DNA from: Bacteroidales bacterium
GTDB taxonomy: Bacteria > Bacteroidota > Bacteroidia > Bacteroidales > Marinilabiliaceae
Direction: 5' to 3'
Assembly: GCA_024401335.1 (NCBI GenBank)
Contig: JAKSLH010000004.1
Span: forward strand, 1 to 37,121
DNA length: 37,121 nt
Shown one piece after another: positions 1-7,727 of the stretch; position 1 is the first letter of the stretch, and every line of letters starts with the position of its first letter. Made by a program: the position numbers and the translations under genes. Under the pieces are notes generated by a model. That model was not told where the DNA came from. It did not search any database and worked only from the letters and a program-made list of their open reading frames with translations.

Positions 1-599
1 ATTGGAGTCTCGACACCAGCACTGACGAATACCATAGCTGTGTCCTGCTGGATAGAGTCGGCAACTGCAAGGAACACCTTATATAGGTATTTCGAATCCT
101 TGCTGACGGACATGTCCTTCATCATCAGGCCAGACAGTTCGGCTGCCTTGGGTGACATGTCGGCAGCATACAAGGCGAACGAGAAACGTTGCTGTTGCGC
201 TCTGTGGCGTCTGTAGGCCATCATTGGCGAGAATCCGCCACCTGCTTCTGCCATGTCTGGCTTATCGCCATACATACACTCTGCCGCTATGGCCACATAT
301 TTCTCATCGGAGAATGGCTCCCATGCTTCAAGCGGCTTCGCTTTGATAGGCTCGGTTCGAATCTTCTGAGCCGCTATATCCTCAACCGAGAGTATTTCTC
401 CATCTTTCATAATGGTGAACCGCTCGACGATGTAACCACTGGACAGACCTGCTTGCCAGCTCTGCATGTCCGTCGGCGCCCAACGTAGGGTCACTCCCTC
501 ATCTGTCACGCAGGCTTTGGCCTGGGTGTGGTAGTGGGGCTGGGCATAAACTGATGCAGATAAGACAATCAAGATGAATATTACAGACGCAAATCTCAT
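1..599 (-). CDS. Secreted fibronectin type III-like protein, 3' part missing (runs off left edge)
   Basis: An open frame read from ATG at 599 down to base 1 with no stop, so at least 199 residues and incomplete. It begins with a clear signal peptide (MRFASVIFILIVLSASVYA, cut before Q), followed by a segment around VTLRWAPTDMQSW and GYIVERF that resembles the first strands of a fibronectin type III domain. The start lies one base after the stop of the preceding gene (TGA-T-ATG), so it is probably the last visible member of the same operon as the TANFOR-like protein. I recall Fn3-type secreted proteins of this kind near TANFOR proteins in Bacteroidetes; that link is from memory and not tested. 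Base composition is near 50% GC, in contrast to the AT-rich gene just upstream. Its exact role is unknown; a surface or secretion partner of the large protein is an inference. Confidence 0.8.
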   Translation of the reverse strand, partial: MRFASVIFILIVLSASVYAQPHYHTQAKACVTDEGVTLRWAPTDMQSWQAGLSSGYIVERFTIMKDGEILSVEDIAAQKIRTEPIKAKPLEAWEPFSDEKYVAIAAECMYGDKPDMAEAGGGFSPMMAYRRHRAQQQRFSFALYAADMSPKAAELSGLMMKDMSVSKDSKYLYKVFLAVADSIQQDTAMVFVSAGVETP

Positions 600-600
600 A

Positions 601-1407
601 TCACTTATAATTATATGGTTGGTAGTCAGATGGGGCAGAACGGATTCTTTCTGCAAGAGCATGAATGTTTTTATATTCCTCCAAAATATAGTCTCTCGAA
701 ATATCGAAATAACGTTCATAATATCCATTTGAATCTTTAAAAAAAACAGAAATGACAGCGTTGTTTTGGGTGCAGTAGACTATATAGTCATTGTGCCTGT
801 AGCAATACAAGTTTTCAAAACATACAACATCATCTTTGGCATCTGAACAGAACATATTGTCAAGATTTGGCTCTTTAATCGCATTTGACATAAAAACATT
901 AACCCATAATGAGTCATGCAGTGAATTACAATCATCTAAAATATCAACTAATATGCTATCTTTGAACAAAAAAATCTCTTTCCTTTTATAGTTCAAAGGT
1001 CTATCTATAAACTCCAATGCCGAATTAAATGTTATTGTAGAATCGAAGTCCCTGTATTTATTTAGAGAAAACTTTAATGAATCATCAACTATTACTCGTT
1101 TAAGCAATTTATGGTTGTCAAAGACAAACATATCTTCAATCTCACTTATAGACGTTTTTCGTTGTAATATAATAGACTGCCAAAATTTCATTCTCTCATC
1201 ATTGTCTAACGATTTTCTTAATGCATCAACATCATTTATATTCATCTCCCACATAAAATCTATAAACGAATTCTTTTCTCTAAGCATCTCAGAATAAGCA
1301 GAATACTCTTTTTGGGTCATATAAACAAAAACTATAGTGTATAAAATATTGACCATAAAGAATATTACACATACAACACAAAATATACGGACAATTATTT
1401 TTTTCAT
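601..1407 (-). CDS. Membrane-anchored hypothetical protein, putative immunity protein (paralogue 2)
   Basis: 268 residues. One hydrophobic segment lies at about residues 5-30 after a short basic start, so it is predicted to be an inner-membrane anchor with the rest outside the cytoplasm. It is clearly paralogous to the protein encoded at 1833-2636: both share LQRK near residue 80, a DST..F segment, LFKD.ILVD, a cysteine-bearing stretch (VCF.NLYC.R.NDY.VYCT) and the C-terminal ending PS.Y..YNYK. It starts 6 bases after the miniature toxin-like gene and ends 1 base before the Fn3-like gene, so it belongs to the same transcript. It is strongly AT-rich compared with both neighbours. I recognise no family. 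Position and paralogy suggest an immunity protein for an absent or deleted toxin tip; this is inference. Confidence 0.85.
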   Translation of the reverse strand: MKKIIVRIFCVVCVIFFMVNILYTIVFVYMTQKEYSAYSEMLREKNSFIDFMWEMNINDVDALRKSLDNDERMKFWQSIILQRKTSISEIEDMFVFDNHKLLKRVIVDDSLKFSLNKYRDFDSTITFNSALEFIDRPLNYKRKEIFLFKDSILVDILDDCNSLHDSLWVNVFMSNAIKEPNLDNMFCSDAKDDVVCFENLYCYRHNDYIVYCTQNNAVISVFFKDSNGYYERYFDISRDYILEEYKNIHALAERIRSAPSDYQPYNYK

Positions 1408-1413
1408 AATATA

Positions 1414-1776
1414 TTAATTATCAGATATCGAAATATTCAACAGACTTATCAAAAACGGCATTTCACCATTCTTGTCTACGACCAGCTGTTTGCCGTCTTT
1501 GTCCTCAATGGCGACGCGCTTCTTTCCGTCAACGGAATAGGTGATGTCTACCTCCTCTATCTCGCCAGCATCTGTCTTGACTACGGCGTAGTATTTGCCA
1601 TCCTTATGGACGATGGTCTCGAAGGAGACGTCATCCAGCTTGATGGTCTCCTTGATGGTGTTGTCCACAATAATGCTGTCAGCCTGTGCTTGTACATAGG
1701 CTGTGCTATCCACCTGCGCAAACGCTGTGGCGTGCGCAAGGAGGAATAGGAGCAATATGTGGAAAAGATGTTTCAT
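1414..1776 (-). CDS. 120-residue secreted miniature of the TANFOR-like protein (orphan tip or in-frame deletion product)
   Basis: It has its own signal peptide (MKHLFHILLLFLLAHATAFA) and then a segment of about 69 residues (38-106) that nearly duplicates residues 502-570 of the 1157-residue protein. The DNA of that segment is about 92% identical by my count (1459-1664 against 4397-4602). After residue 106 the reading frame switches to a short AT-rich tail beginning PFLISLL, which matches the last residues of the large protein (PFLTYLF). At DNA level the tail keeps AAAAACGGCA at the matching place. The gene therefore looks like a full-length copy that lost most of its N-terminus and nearly all of its C-terminal domain, while remaining in frame and keeping a secretion signal. 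It may be a relic or a real small secreted protein. The gap to the next gene is 6 bases. Confidence 0.8.
   Translation of the reverse strand: MKHLFHILLLFLLAHATAFAQVDSTAYVQAQADSIIVDNTIKETIKLDDVSFETIVHKDGKYYAVVKTDAGEIEEVDITYSVDGKKRVAIEDKDGKQLVVDKNGEMPFLISLLNISISDN
1459..1664 (-). repeat. Direct repeat copy A (about 206 bp), shared with 4397-4602
   Basis: Aligning this stretch with 4397-4602 (constant offset 2938) I count 16 mismatches and no gaps, about 92% identity; the middle hundred bases are almost identical. Both copies are in the same orientation and the same reading frame, so recombination between them would delete the intervening toxin tip and first immunity gene. Confidence 0.9.
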
Positions 1777-1832
1777 TGTTACTATATATCTGCATGGTTG
1801 GAGCCGAACTTTGGGCTACGACGAACGCTATG

Positions 1833-2636
1833 TTATTTGTAATTGTATTCTTTATATTTTGATGGTGATTTGCGAATTTTCTCAGCAAAATCATGAAGAT
1901 GTTTATAATTGTCTATTATATTTTCTTTGTCAACTATATAAAATTTATCTACATATCCGATTGCTTCTTTAAAGCATACAGAAAACACTGCACTATCTTC
2001 CGTACAATAGACAGCATAATCATTATATCTGTGACAATAAAGATTGTCAAAACACACTATACTATTATTTCTATGTTTAAATTCAAAATAAGAAGGGAAA
2101 GATTCATCTGACAAAATATATAACCTAATATTTGAATATATAGTATCCCTTAATAGATTACCTCCATCAACAACGTCAACCAATATACCGTCTTTAAAAA
2201 GATAGTATTCTGGTAAAATATAAGGGCGAGACTCACAATACAAGGAAAGAACATCATCAAAAACCAATGTAGAATCATAATCTTTATAAAAACACATCAA
2301 TGATTTTGCAGTCTCAATATTTGAGACTTGCTTTAATAAAGACTTATCATGGAAAATGAAGAAATCTTCAACCTCCTGTTTAGACATTTTTCGCTGTAAC
2401 ATAATAGCTTGTATGTTTTCTAATCTCGCTGAATTCCTTATCGTGTTGTCTAAATCTCGAACATCTTTAATTACAGCATCATTCAAAACATCTTTAAATT
2501 CTTGTATTTTCACATGTTCATCTATAAAAACACGAGCTGTAGCGTTACCCCAAACAACAATAACTACTAATGCACAAATATTGATAATAAAGATAACGAA
2601 GAATGTTAATTTGAAAAAGCGATTTACCAACATCAT
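1833..2636 (-). CDS. Membrane-anchored hypothetical protein, putative immunity protein (paralogue 1)
   Basis: 267 residues with a single N-terminal hydrophobic segment (about residues 7-30), predicted to place the remainder on the periplasmic side. Its ATG at 2636 overlaps the stop of the large TANFOR-like gene as ATGA, the tight coupling usual for toxin-immunity pairs. The C-terminal half contains three cysteines in the pattern VCFDNLYCHRYNDY.VYC, conserved in the paralogue at 601-1407 and suitable for disulfides outside the cytoplasm. The gene is AT-rich and its end coincides with a sharp return to GC-richer DNA at 1832. No known domain recognised. An immunity role is inferred from coupling, paralogy and membrane topology; alternatives are a chaperone or anchor for the large protein. 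Confidence 0.85.
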   Translation of the reverse strand: MMLVNRFFKLTFFVIFIINICALVVIVVWGNATARVFIDEHVKIQEFKDVLNDAVIKDVRDLDNTIRNSARLENIQAIMLQRKMSKQEVEDFFIFHDKSLLKQVSNIETAKSLMCFYKDYDSTLVFDDVLSLYCESRPYILPEYYLFKDGILVDVVDGGNLLRDTIYSNIRLYILSDESFPSYFEFKHRNNSIVCFDNLYCHRYNDYAVYCTEDSAVFSVCFKEAIGYVDKFYIVDKENIIDNYKHLHDFAEKIRKSPSKYKEYNYK

Positions 2637-5600
2637 TTTTTTTCGTATTTTTTAAACAAGTATGTCAAAAACGGCAAAGAATAATCAAAATCCCGAATTT
2701 TGTCACCTTCTTTGTTCATTAAATCATAACCTTTTTTGTTCTCAGCTATATACTCAATTAAGCCAATGAAATCATCTGAATGTACAACTTGGCCCGATTT
2801 TATTCGTTCAAAGATATTTCTATATTCATTCTTTTTAGATATTTCATAAGTATCCATATTCATTGTTTCATCCATATACGTCATAAACGCTTGAGCTATC
2901 TCAACTTCTATTTCTGTTTGCACTGAGCTACGACGACTATCGAAAATGTAATGTGCAGCGTGAAAAAATTCTTCAAAAACGGTAGAGACTTTCAATCCAT
3001 CGCTTTTCAAAGTGTATTTTCTATTGTCGACAAATATATTTTTTTCATACTTACCTATCAAATAAACCTTGGGGATGTCAACTATATGCGGTACAATATT
3101 AATAGTAAAAAATCCTAAATCTAATTTATCATCCCACTTATATGTTTTTATTTTGTATGTAAAACCTGTCAATTCATATTCATAATATGGAAGATTCGCT
3201 TTGTTTCTCAATATTTCAGTAAAATGACTATCTGAAGGCATTTTCCCAACTATTATTTCGACATCGTATTTATAATCATCAATTAGTTTATAGATTTGGT
3301 CAAATAGGGTGAATTCTCTTAATTTCTTTATGTATCCATCAAATATACTTTTGAATCCTTCTGTTATATTGGAATTTAAGACAATTTCCTCACTTTCCTC
3401 TTCCCCATCCAAGAATCCCAGCACATTCCTATGCTTCTCATGCGACCATTGCCACTGCTTGTGGTTCAAGGCTGAACCGCTGTTGTAGTCCATCAGGTTG
3501 TCGGTCTTTGCCGTTGTGTGGAACGACTCGCTGTCATCAGAGAATGTGTGATGCAATACGTTCACTCCATGACCCAGCTCATGGGATATGGTTCTTGTGT
3601 TGTTGAACTCGTTGTAGATGAAACCGTAGTGGCGACCTACTGGCATGTAGCCACTGACGGGCTCGTTCGATTTCATGCCTGCCGTGTCAAGTCTTTCATA
3701 GCAGTCGACAAAGAACAGATAGTAATCGTTATCATCTGCTGTCTCTGGCAATGCCTTGATTGCTGTCTTCTGGTCGGTATTGTAGTTCTGGAATGTGCCC
3801 TTGCCGCCATGCACAAAGTGCTCTTTGTTTGCGTAGTCGATGGTTATCGGTTCCAGTTCGTCGAAGGTGTAGTGTACTACGGCTTGTTGCCAGATATCGT
3901 TTACTTCATTCTCTATCTTGCCGAGGTCGAGTGTCTTCGTGTTATTCACTCTCACCAAATGTACCTTCACTTCTTTGTAGCTGTAGGCCTGCACGTCCAG
4001 CTTGCCCACAACAGTCGTGTCGTCATACGCATATATCGCCTGCTGGTCTGACGTGCCGGCGTTGAAGGTAAGTGTGTTGTTCTCTTTGTCGGCTATCAGT
4101 GGCACGCCCCTCTCGTTCTTAAAGGTCAGACCTTTTGTGTAGCTTGCCTTGACCTTGACTTCATTTCCCTTTTCTATGCCCATGTATGACGGACGATAGT
4201 CGTTGCTTCGCGATATCGTTGGATAGACATCCTTGTCATAGTCTTCGCCTCGCCACTTGTCGAAGCCGTATTCTTCGCCTTCCACCATGTCGAAAATCAC
4301 GTTGCCCTTTGTTGACATCAGACTGTCCCTCTCGGCGTTGTACTGTTTAAGCTGTAAGGCGCTTCCACCGCAGTACTTGTACTCCTCCACGCCCATCATT
4401 TCACCATTCTTGTCTACCACAAGCTGTTTGCCGTCTTTGTCCTCAATGGCGACGCGCTTCTTTCCGTCAACGGAATAGGTGATGTCTACCTCCTCTATCT
4501 TGCCAGCATCTGTCTTGACTATGGCGTAGTATTTGCCATCTTTACGGACGATAGTCTCGAAGGAGAGGTCGTCGAGTTTTATTGTCTCTTTTATCGTGTT
4601 GTTGTATGTCGCACCTGCTATGTCCTTCGCCAGGTCATCCGTCCACTGCCTGATGGCGTCTGGGTCTGCCATGAGAAGGTCTCTCTTCACCGACCTCCAT
4701 GAGAAGTTGGATATGTTCACGCCGTCGGTATTCACCCTCAGATTGTCGTATTCTCCCAGCACCTTGCAGTTCCAGATGCTGAGGATTATATATGAGAGAC
4801 CACGGTAGGAGCCGTCGTCGTTCCTCGTCGCTGAATATATCTCGTACTTGGTCGTGCCTCGCTCGTTCTCAATTATGTCACCCTTCTTGAGCTCCTTCTC
4901 CTCCATGTTGGTTATGACCCTTGGCTCCGCAAATTCGCCACATTCGTATGGTGTGCCGTCGTCGCGCTTGGGTGTTGTGAACCGTTCTGCTATCTGGAAG
5001 TCCTTCCACTCGCTCCACGCTGACACCTGTCCGCCCTGACATACGCCCTGGACACGCACATGCCACTTCGTGCCATAGTCGAACATCTGTTCACCGGTAT
5101 TGTTATTGCCCGTCCATAGTGTCTCGTGATACGTGCCTGCGTCGTCATACATCTCGACATTCCATCCCCCCTTGTGACGGGTGTCGACATCCCACGTGGC
5201 TGTGGCAGTGACATCACGGACGGTGACATTGAGCTCGCAGATGTCGGGGCATTTCTCGAGATACTGGAATACACGCACCTCGGATCGTCCGCTGTTCTGA
5301 ATGTGAGCCTTGCCCGATGGGTCGCTCACCGTCACTCGCCAGCAGTATTTCCTGCCCGGCTCCATGGCAAGTGATGTAGGGATAAGTGTGTGGGACAGGC
5401 CCGCTGTCGGAGCGCTTGTGTATATCGGAGACTGTGAGGCGACCACGGCTTCGGCAGGAACACCGTCGGTATGCATCTCCCACATCTCAAGTGTGTAGAG
5501 AAGCGAGGCTGTGCCGCCCATGAACTTAGACGCGTTCCATGTGAAGACGATTGGCTTTGACATGTCGCCCGTCGTCACCTCATTATTCTTCGGCGATGTG

Positions 5601-6106
5601 AGGACAGGAGGCGGATAGGAGGCTATGACGGCCATCGCTGTGCCCTTGTTGGATAGTATGCGGCCTGTATGGTAATGCTCGAGCCATGCCGTCAGACGCC
5701 ATACACCGCCTGGCAGGGCTCCTGTCTTTATATATGCCGCCTTGTCGTAACCCTTGAATGTGAGATTGTTCAGCGAGAGGACATCTGCCAGGTCGCTGCC
5801 CATAAGCACACGCGCCTCGCCGCCACCGACGGATATCGGACGGACTGGTGCCTTTGACACGCTCTCGATGGTTATGCCGGTGCTCTCAAGCTTGAGGTGG
5901 AGGCGCAGCTGAAGGTCGGAGGCGGTGACGTCGTTGACGAAGACATTGACCATAAGGCTCGTGCTGCCGCTCTCGCACATTTTCGAGAGTGACGGAGTGT
6001 AGGGCGGCGTCATAATTGGCGTCACGGTTATCGGCATCTGCTGGGCATGACTGGTCATGAAGCAGATGGTCAACAGGAGCAATAATATGGAGAATCTCTT
6101 TTTCAA
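2633..6106 (-). CDS. Large secreted TANFOR-like protein with two zincin-like motifs; candidate polymorphic toxin
   Basis: 1157 residues. The start is TTG at 6106 (TAATTG, directly after the stop of a small upstream frame); this start is needed for the signal peptide MKKRFSILLLLLTICFMTSHAQ. Residues about 25-500 resemble the TANFOR domain of Bacteroidetes surface proteins, with TPPYTPSLS, a GG followed by R..L..SDL, and an LPGG.W segment. Residues 502-570 are the segment duplicated in the 120-residue gene. Residues about 700-895 look like a metzincin: H842-E843-x-x-H846 with a third His at 852, and a Met-turn-like NLMDY (M872, Y874); the usual glycine of the long zinc motif is Asn849. From about residue 905 the DNA turns AT-rich and encodes a separate 250-residue tip with E1045-E-F-F-H1049-A-A-H1052, resembling HExxH-type toxin peptidases with Glu for the first His. 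It is coupled by ATGA to an anchored downstream protein. A toxin role is inferred; a surface protease is the alternative. Confidence 0.85.
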   Translation of the reverse strand: MKKRFSILLLLLTICFMTSHAQQMPITVTPIMTPPYTPSLSKMCESGSTSLMVNVFVNDVTASDLQLRLHLKLESTGITIESVSKAPVRPISVGGGEARVLMGSDLADVLSLNNLTFKGYDKAAYIKTGALPGGVWRLTAWLEHYHTGRILSNKGTAMAVIASYPPPVLTSPKNNEVTTGDMSKPIVFTWNASKFMGGTASLLYTLEMWEMHTDGVPAEAVVASQSPIYTSAPTAGLSHTLIPTSLAMEPGRKYCWRVTVSDPSGKAHIQNSGRSEVRVFQYLEKCPDICELNVTVRDVTATATWDVDTRHKGGWNVEMYDDAGTYHETLWTGNNNTGEQMFDYGTKWHVRVQGVCQGGQVSAWSEWKDFQIAERFTTPKRDDGTPYECGEFAEPRVITNMEEKELKKGDIIENERGTTKYEIYSATRNDDGSYRGLSYIILSIWNCKVLGEYDNLRVNTDGVNISNFSWRSVKRDLLMADPDAIRQWTDDLAKDIAGATYNNTIKETIKLDDLSFETIVRKDGKYYAIVKTDAGKIEEVDITYSVDGKKRVAIEDKDGKQLVVDKNGEMMGVEEYKYCGGSALQLKQYNAERDSLMSTKGNVIFDMVEGEEYGFDKWRGEDYDKDVYPTISRSNDYRPSYMGIEKGNEVKVKASYTKGLTFKNERGVPLIADKENNTLTFNAGTSDQQAIYAYDDTTVVGKLDVQAYSYKEVKVHLVRVNNTKTLDLGKIENEVNDIWQQAVVHYTFDELEPITIDYANKEHFVHGGKGTFQNYNTDQKTAIKALPETADDNDYYLFFVDCYERLDTAGMKSNEPVSGYMPVGRHYGFIYNEFNNTRTISHELGHGVNVLHHTFSDDSESFHTTAKTDNLMDYNSGSALNHKQWQWSHEKHRNVLGFLDGEEESEEIVLNSNITEGFKSIFDGYIKKLREFTLFDQIYKLIDDYKYDVEIIVGKMPSDSHFTEILRNKANLPYYEYELTGFTYKIKTYKWDDKLDLGFFTINIVPHIVDIPKVYLIGKYEKNIFVDNRKYTLKSDGLKVSTVFEEFFHAAHYIFDSRRSSVQTEIEVEIAQAFMTYMDETMNMDTYEISKKNEYRNIFERIKSGQVVHSDDFIGLIEYIAENKKGYDLMNKEGDKIRDFDYSLPFLTYLFKKYEKK
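4397..4602 (-). repeat. Direct repeat copy B, inside the TANFOR-like gene
   Basis: This encodes residues 502-570 of the large protein and is about 92% identical to 1459-1664 in the same orientation. It is the junction between the TANFOR-like region and the following protease region, and the only part of the large gene kept at high identity in the 120-residue gene. Confidence 0.9.
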
Positions 6107-6253
6107 TTAGGGCACAAAATTAATTTTAGTTCGGCCTTCGATTTCGACATCAATATACGAGCTCGTGCCTGTTATTCTGATTCCGTCAGCAGGCTTGGGA
6201 GCAACTTGTGGCTCCACTTTTTCTGATTTCCTTTTGAATAATCCAAATAGCAT
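6107..6253 (-). CDS. Small protein (48 residues) directly upstream of, and coupled to, the TANFOR-like gene
   Basis: The frame from ATG at 6253 encodes a short hydrophobic and basic start (MLFGLFKRK) and a plausible polar remainder with PQVAPKPADG. Its TAA stop is followed at once by the TTG start of the large gene, so ribosomes terminating here could restart there. The frame remains open to TTG at 6295, but a promoter-like TATATTTG at 6272-6279 lies 18 bases before the ATG and argues for the shorter form. No family recognised and no Shine-Dalgarno sequence seen. It may be a real small protein or a translational leader that sets expression of the toxin-like gene. Confidence 0.45.
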   Translation of the reverse strand: MLFGLFKRKSEKVEPQVAPKPADGIRITGTSSYIDVEIEGRTKINFVP

Positions 6254-6271
6254 ATTCAATATATATTTTAG

Positions 6272-6279
6272 CAAATATA
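6272..6279 (-). promoter_or_regulatory. Candidate -7 element of the TANFOR-like operon
   Basis: The minus strand reads TATATTTG, an exact match to the Bacteroidetes TAnnTTTG element, 18 bases before the ATG at 6253. A TTTG lies upstream, but only 13 bases away rather than 19-20, so the match is partial. Another TAnnTTTG (TACTTTTG, 6385-6392) lies further upstream. Confidence 0.4.
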
Positions 6280-6411
6280 CCAATAAATCAACCAAATCCT
6301 ACGTCCAGAGGAATCTATCTTTCTCATTTATTCATACTAGTCGATTTATTAAAAGGCGCACGGATATACGCTCAAGACAAAAAACAAAAGTAAAAAAAGC
6401 CTGAAATTGAG

Positions 6412-6435
6412 TTTGACCATTTTGACCATGACCAT
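6412..6435. repeat. Short tandem repeat, 9-base unit TTTGACCAT
   Basis: TTTGACCAT occurs twice back to back (6412-6420, 6421-6429), followed by a partial GACCAT (6430-6435). It lies just beyond the stop of the adaptor gene. No clear hairpin terminator was found in 6296-6457; the rest of that gap is AT-rich with nothing else recognised. Confidence 0.5.
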
Positions 6436-6457
6436 TATCAAAAGATGCTCTAAAAAA

Positions 6458-7723
6458 CTATTCCAAGATTATCTTTTCGGCATCGCCAAACGACTCATAC
6501 GATGAGATGATTACGCGTTCGCCATCATTAAGACCCTCGACCACTTCGTAATACTGAGGGTTCTGTCGTCCGATTTTCACCTGTCGCTTTACGGCTTCGG
6601 TACCATCAGCATTGAGCACATAGAGCCATTGTCCGCCAGTAGTCTGGAAAAAAGAACCACGAGGAATAATTATAGAGTTAGAAGACTCACCTAGTTGAAG
6701 ATTAATGTAGTAAGTCTGACCGACACGAACATTATCAGGTTGTTCAGACGTAAAGACCAGATCACAGCGGAACTTACCGCCATTGACCTCAGGATAGACC
6801 TTTTGGACAGAGACATCATAGTTGTTGCCTGCTCTTTCAAAAGAGCCGACAAGACCAGGAGAGACACGATCAATATAATGTTCATCGACATTAACATGAA
6901 TGCGATAGCTATCAAGAATATTAATCTGGCCCACCGACTGTCCAGCCATAATATTCTGGCCAAGCATTATCTCCTGTTCATTAACCTGCAGGTTGCCAAG
7001 TTGTCCATCATAAGAGGCGCGAATAACAAGATTATCAGCACGCGAACGCACCAACTGGAGGTTAAGCATCATATTAGAGAGGTTATCTCGAAGCATAGCC
7101 ACCTGAACACCGCGATAGATACTATCCTGTTCAATACGCTGACGAAGCAGCGAAAGCCTTGAATCGATAAGATGGAAATCCTCTTCAGCCTTAAGGAACT
7201 CATCGTGAGAGGTAAGACGTTCATCATACAAAGCCTTCTGCTGTTGATAAGCACGACGAGCGCGCACATATTCGGTGCGGATAGACAAGAGATCCTGCTG
7301 CATAGAGAGACGTTCTTTCTCCATCGAGATCTCGGTATCGCGCAGCATATTCTGCTTTTCAGCCAACTGCGCCTCGCTATCGAGAATCTGCTGACGCAGA
7401 TTAGGGTTACCGAGAACCATTATCACGTCGCCCTGATGAACCATTTGTCCCTCTTGAGCCTCAATACGCTCCACGACGCCACTCTCTAAAGCAGGCAGCT
7501 GAACAGTCATGCCAGGTTCCACCTTACCATTGAGGCGAACATAATCGTTGAACTGATCATATTGAGCCTTGCCAATAATTACAGAATTGGCATCGACGCG
7601 ATAACAACGACTATGATCAGCGAAGAAGCCCCAAAGAGCCAAAGCAGCGAGAGCACAGCCACCAATAATGAAAGGAATATATTTCTTAGAAACAGGTCCT
7701 TTCTGTTCTATCTGAATATCCAT
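6458..7723 (-). CDS. Periplasmic adaptor (HlyD/RND-MFP family) of an ABC-type efflux system
   Basis: 421 residues. A basic start and one transmembrane segment (about residues 19-35) are followed by a first lipoyl half-motif (VEPGMTVQLPALESGVVERI), a long heptad-rich coiled-coil hairpin (about residues 110-215), the second lipoyl half (about 225-260) and a beta-barrel with a membrane-proximal end (VKIGRQNPQYYEVVEGL). This is the layout of adaptors that link an inner-membrane transporter to an outer-membrane channel. It begins 4 bases after the TolC-like gene, so the two form one operon. No transporter is encoded beside it; the ABC ATPase and permeases at 15518-21154 share the same palindromic operator and are the likely partner. 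Confidence 0.93.
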   Translation of the reverse strand: MDIQIEQKGPVSKKYIPFIIGGCALAALALWGFFADHSRCYRVDANSVIIGKAQYDQFNDYVRLNGKVEPGMTVQLPALESGVVERIEAQEGQMVHQGDVIMVLGNPNLRQQILDSEAQLAEKQNMLRDTEISMEKERLSMQQDLLSIRTEYVRARRAYQQQKALYDERLTSHDEFLKAEEDFHLIDSRLSLLRQRIEQDSIYRGVQVAMLRDNLSNMMLNLQLVRSRADNLVIRASYDGQLGNLQVNEQEIMLGQNIMAGQSVGQINILDSYRIHVNVDEHYIDRVSPGLVGSFERAGNNYDVSVQKVYPEVNGGKFRCDLVFTSEQPDNVRVGQTYYINLQLGESSNSIIIPRGSFFQTTGGQWLYVLNADGTEAVKRQVKIGRQNPQYYEVVEGLNDGERVIISSYESFGDAEKIILE

Positions 7724-7727
7724 ATTA

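Noticed and set aside
3518-4051. Plus-strand frame of 177 codons inside the TANFOR-like gene
   Set aside because: Antisense shadow of a real frame that carries zinc-protease motifs; no signal or domain.
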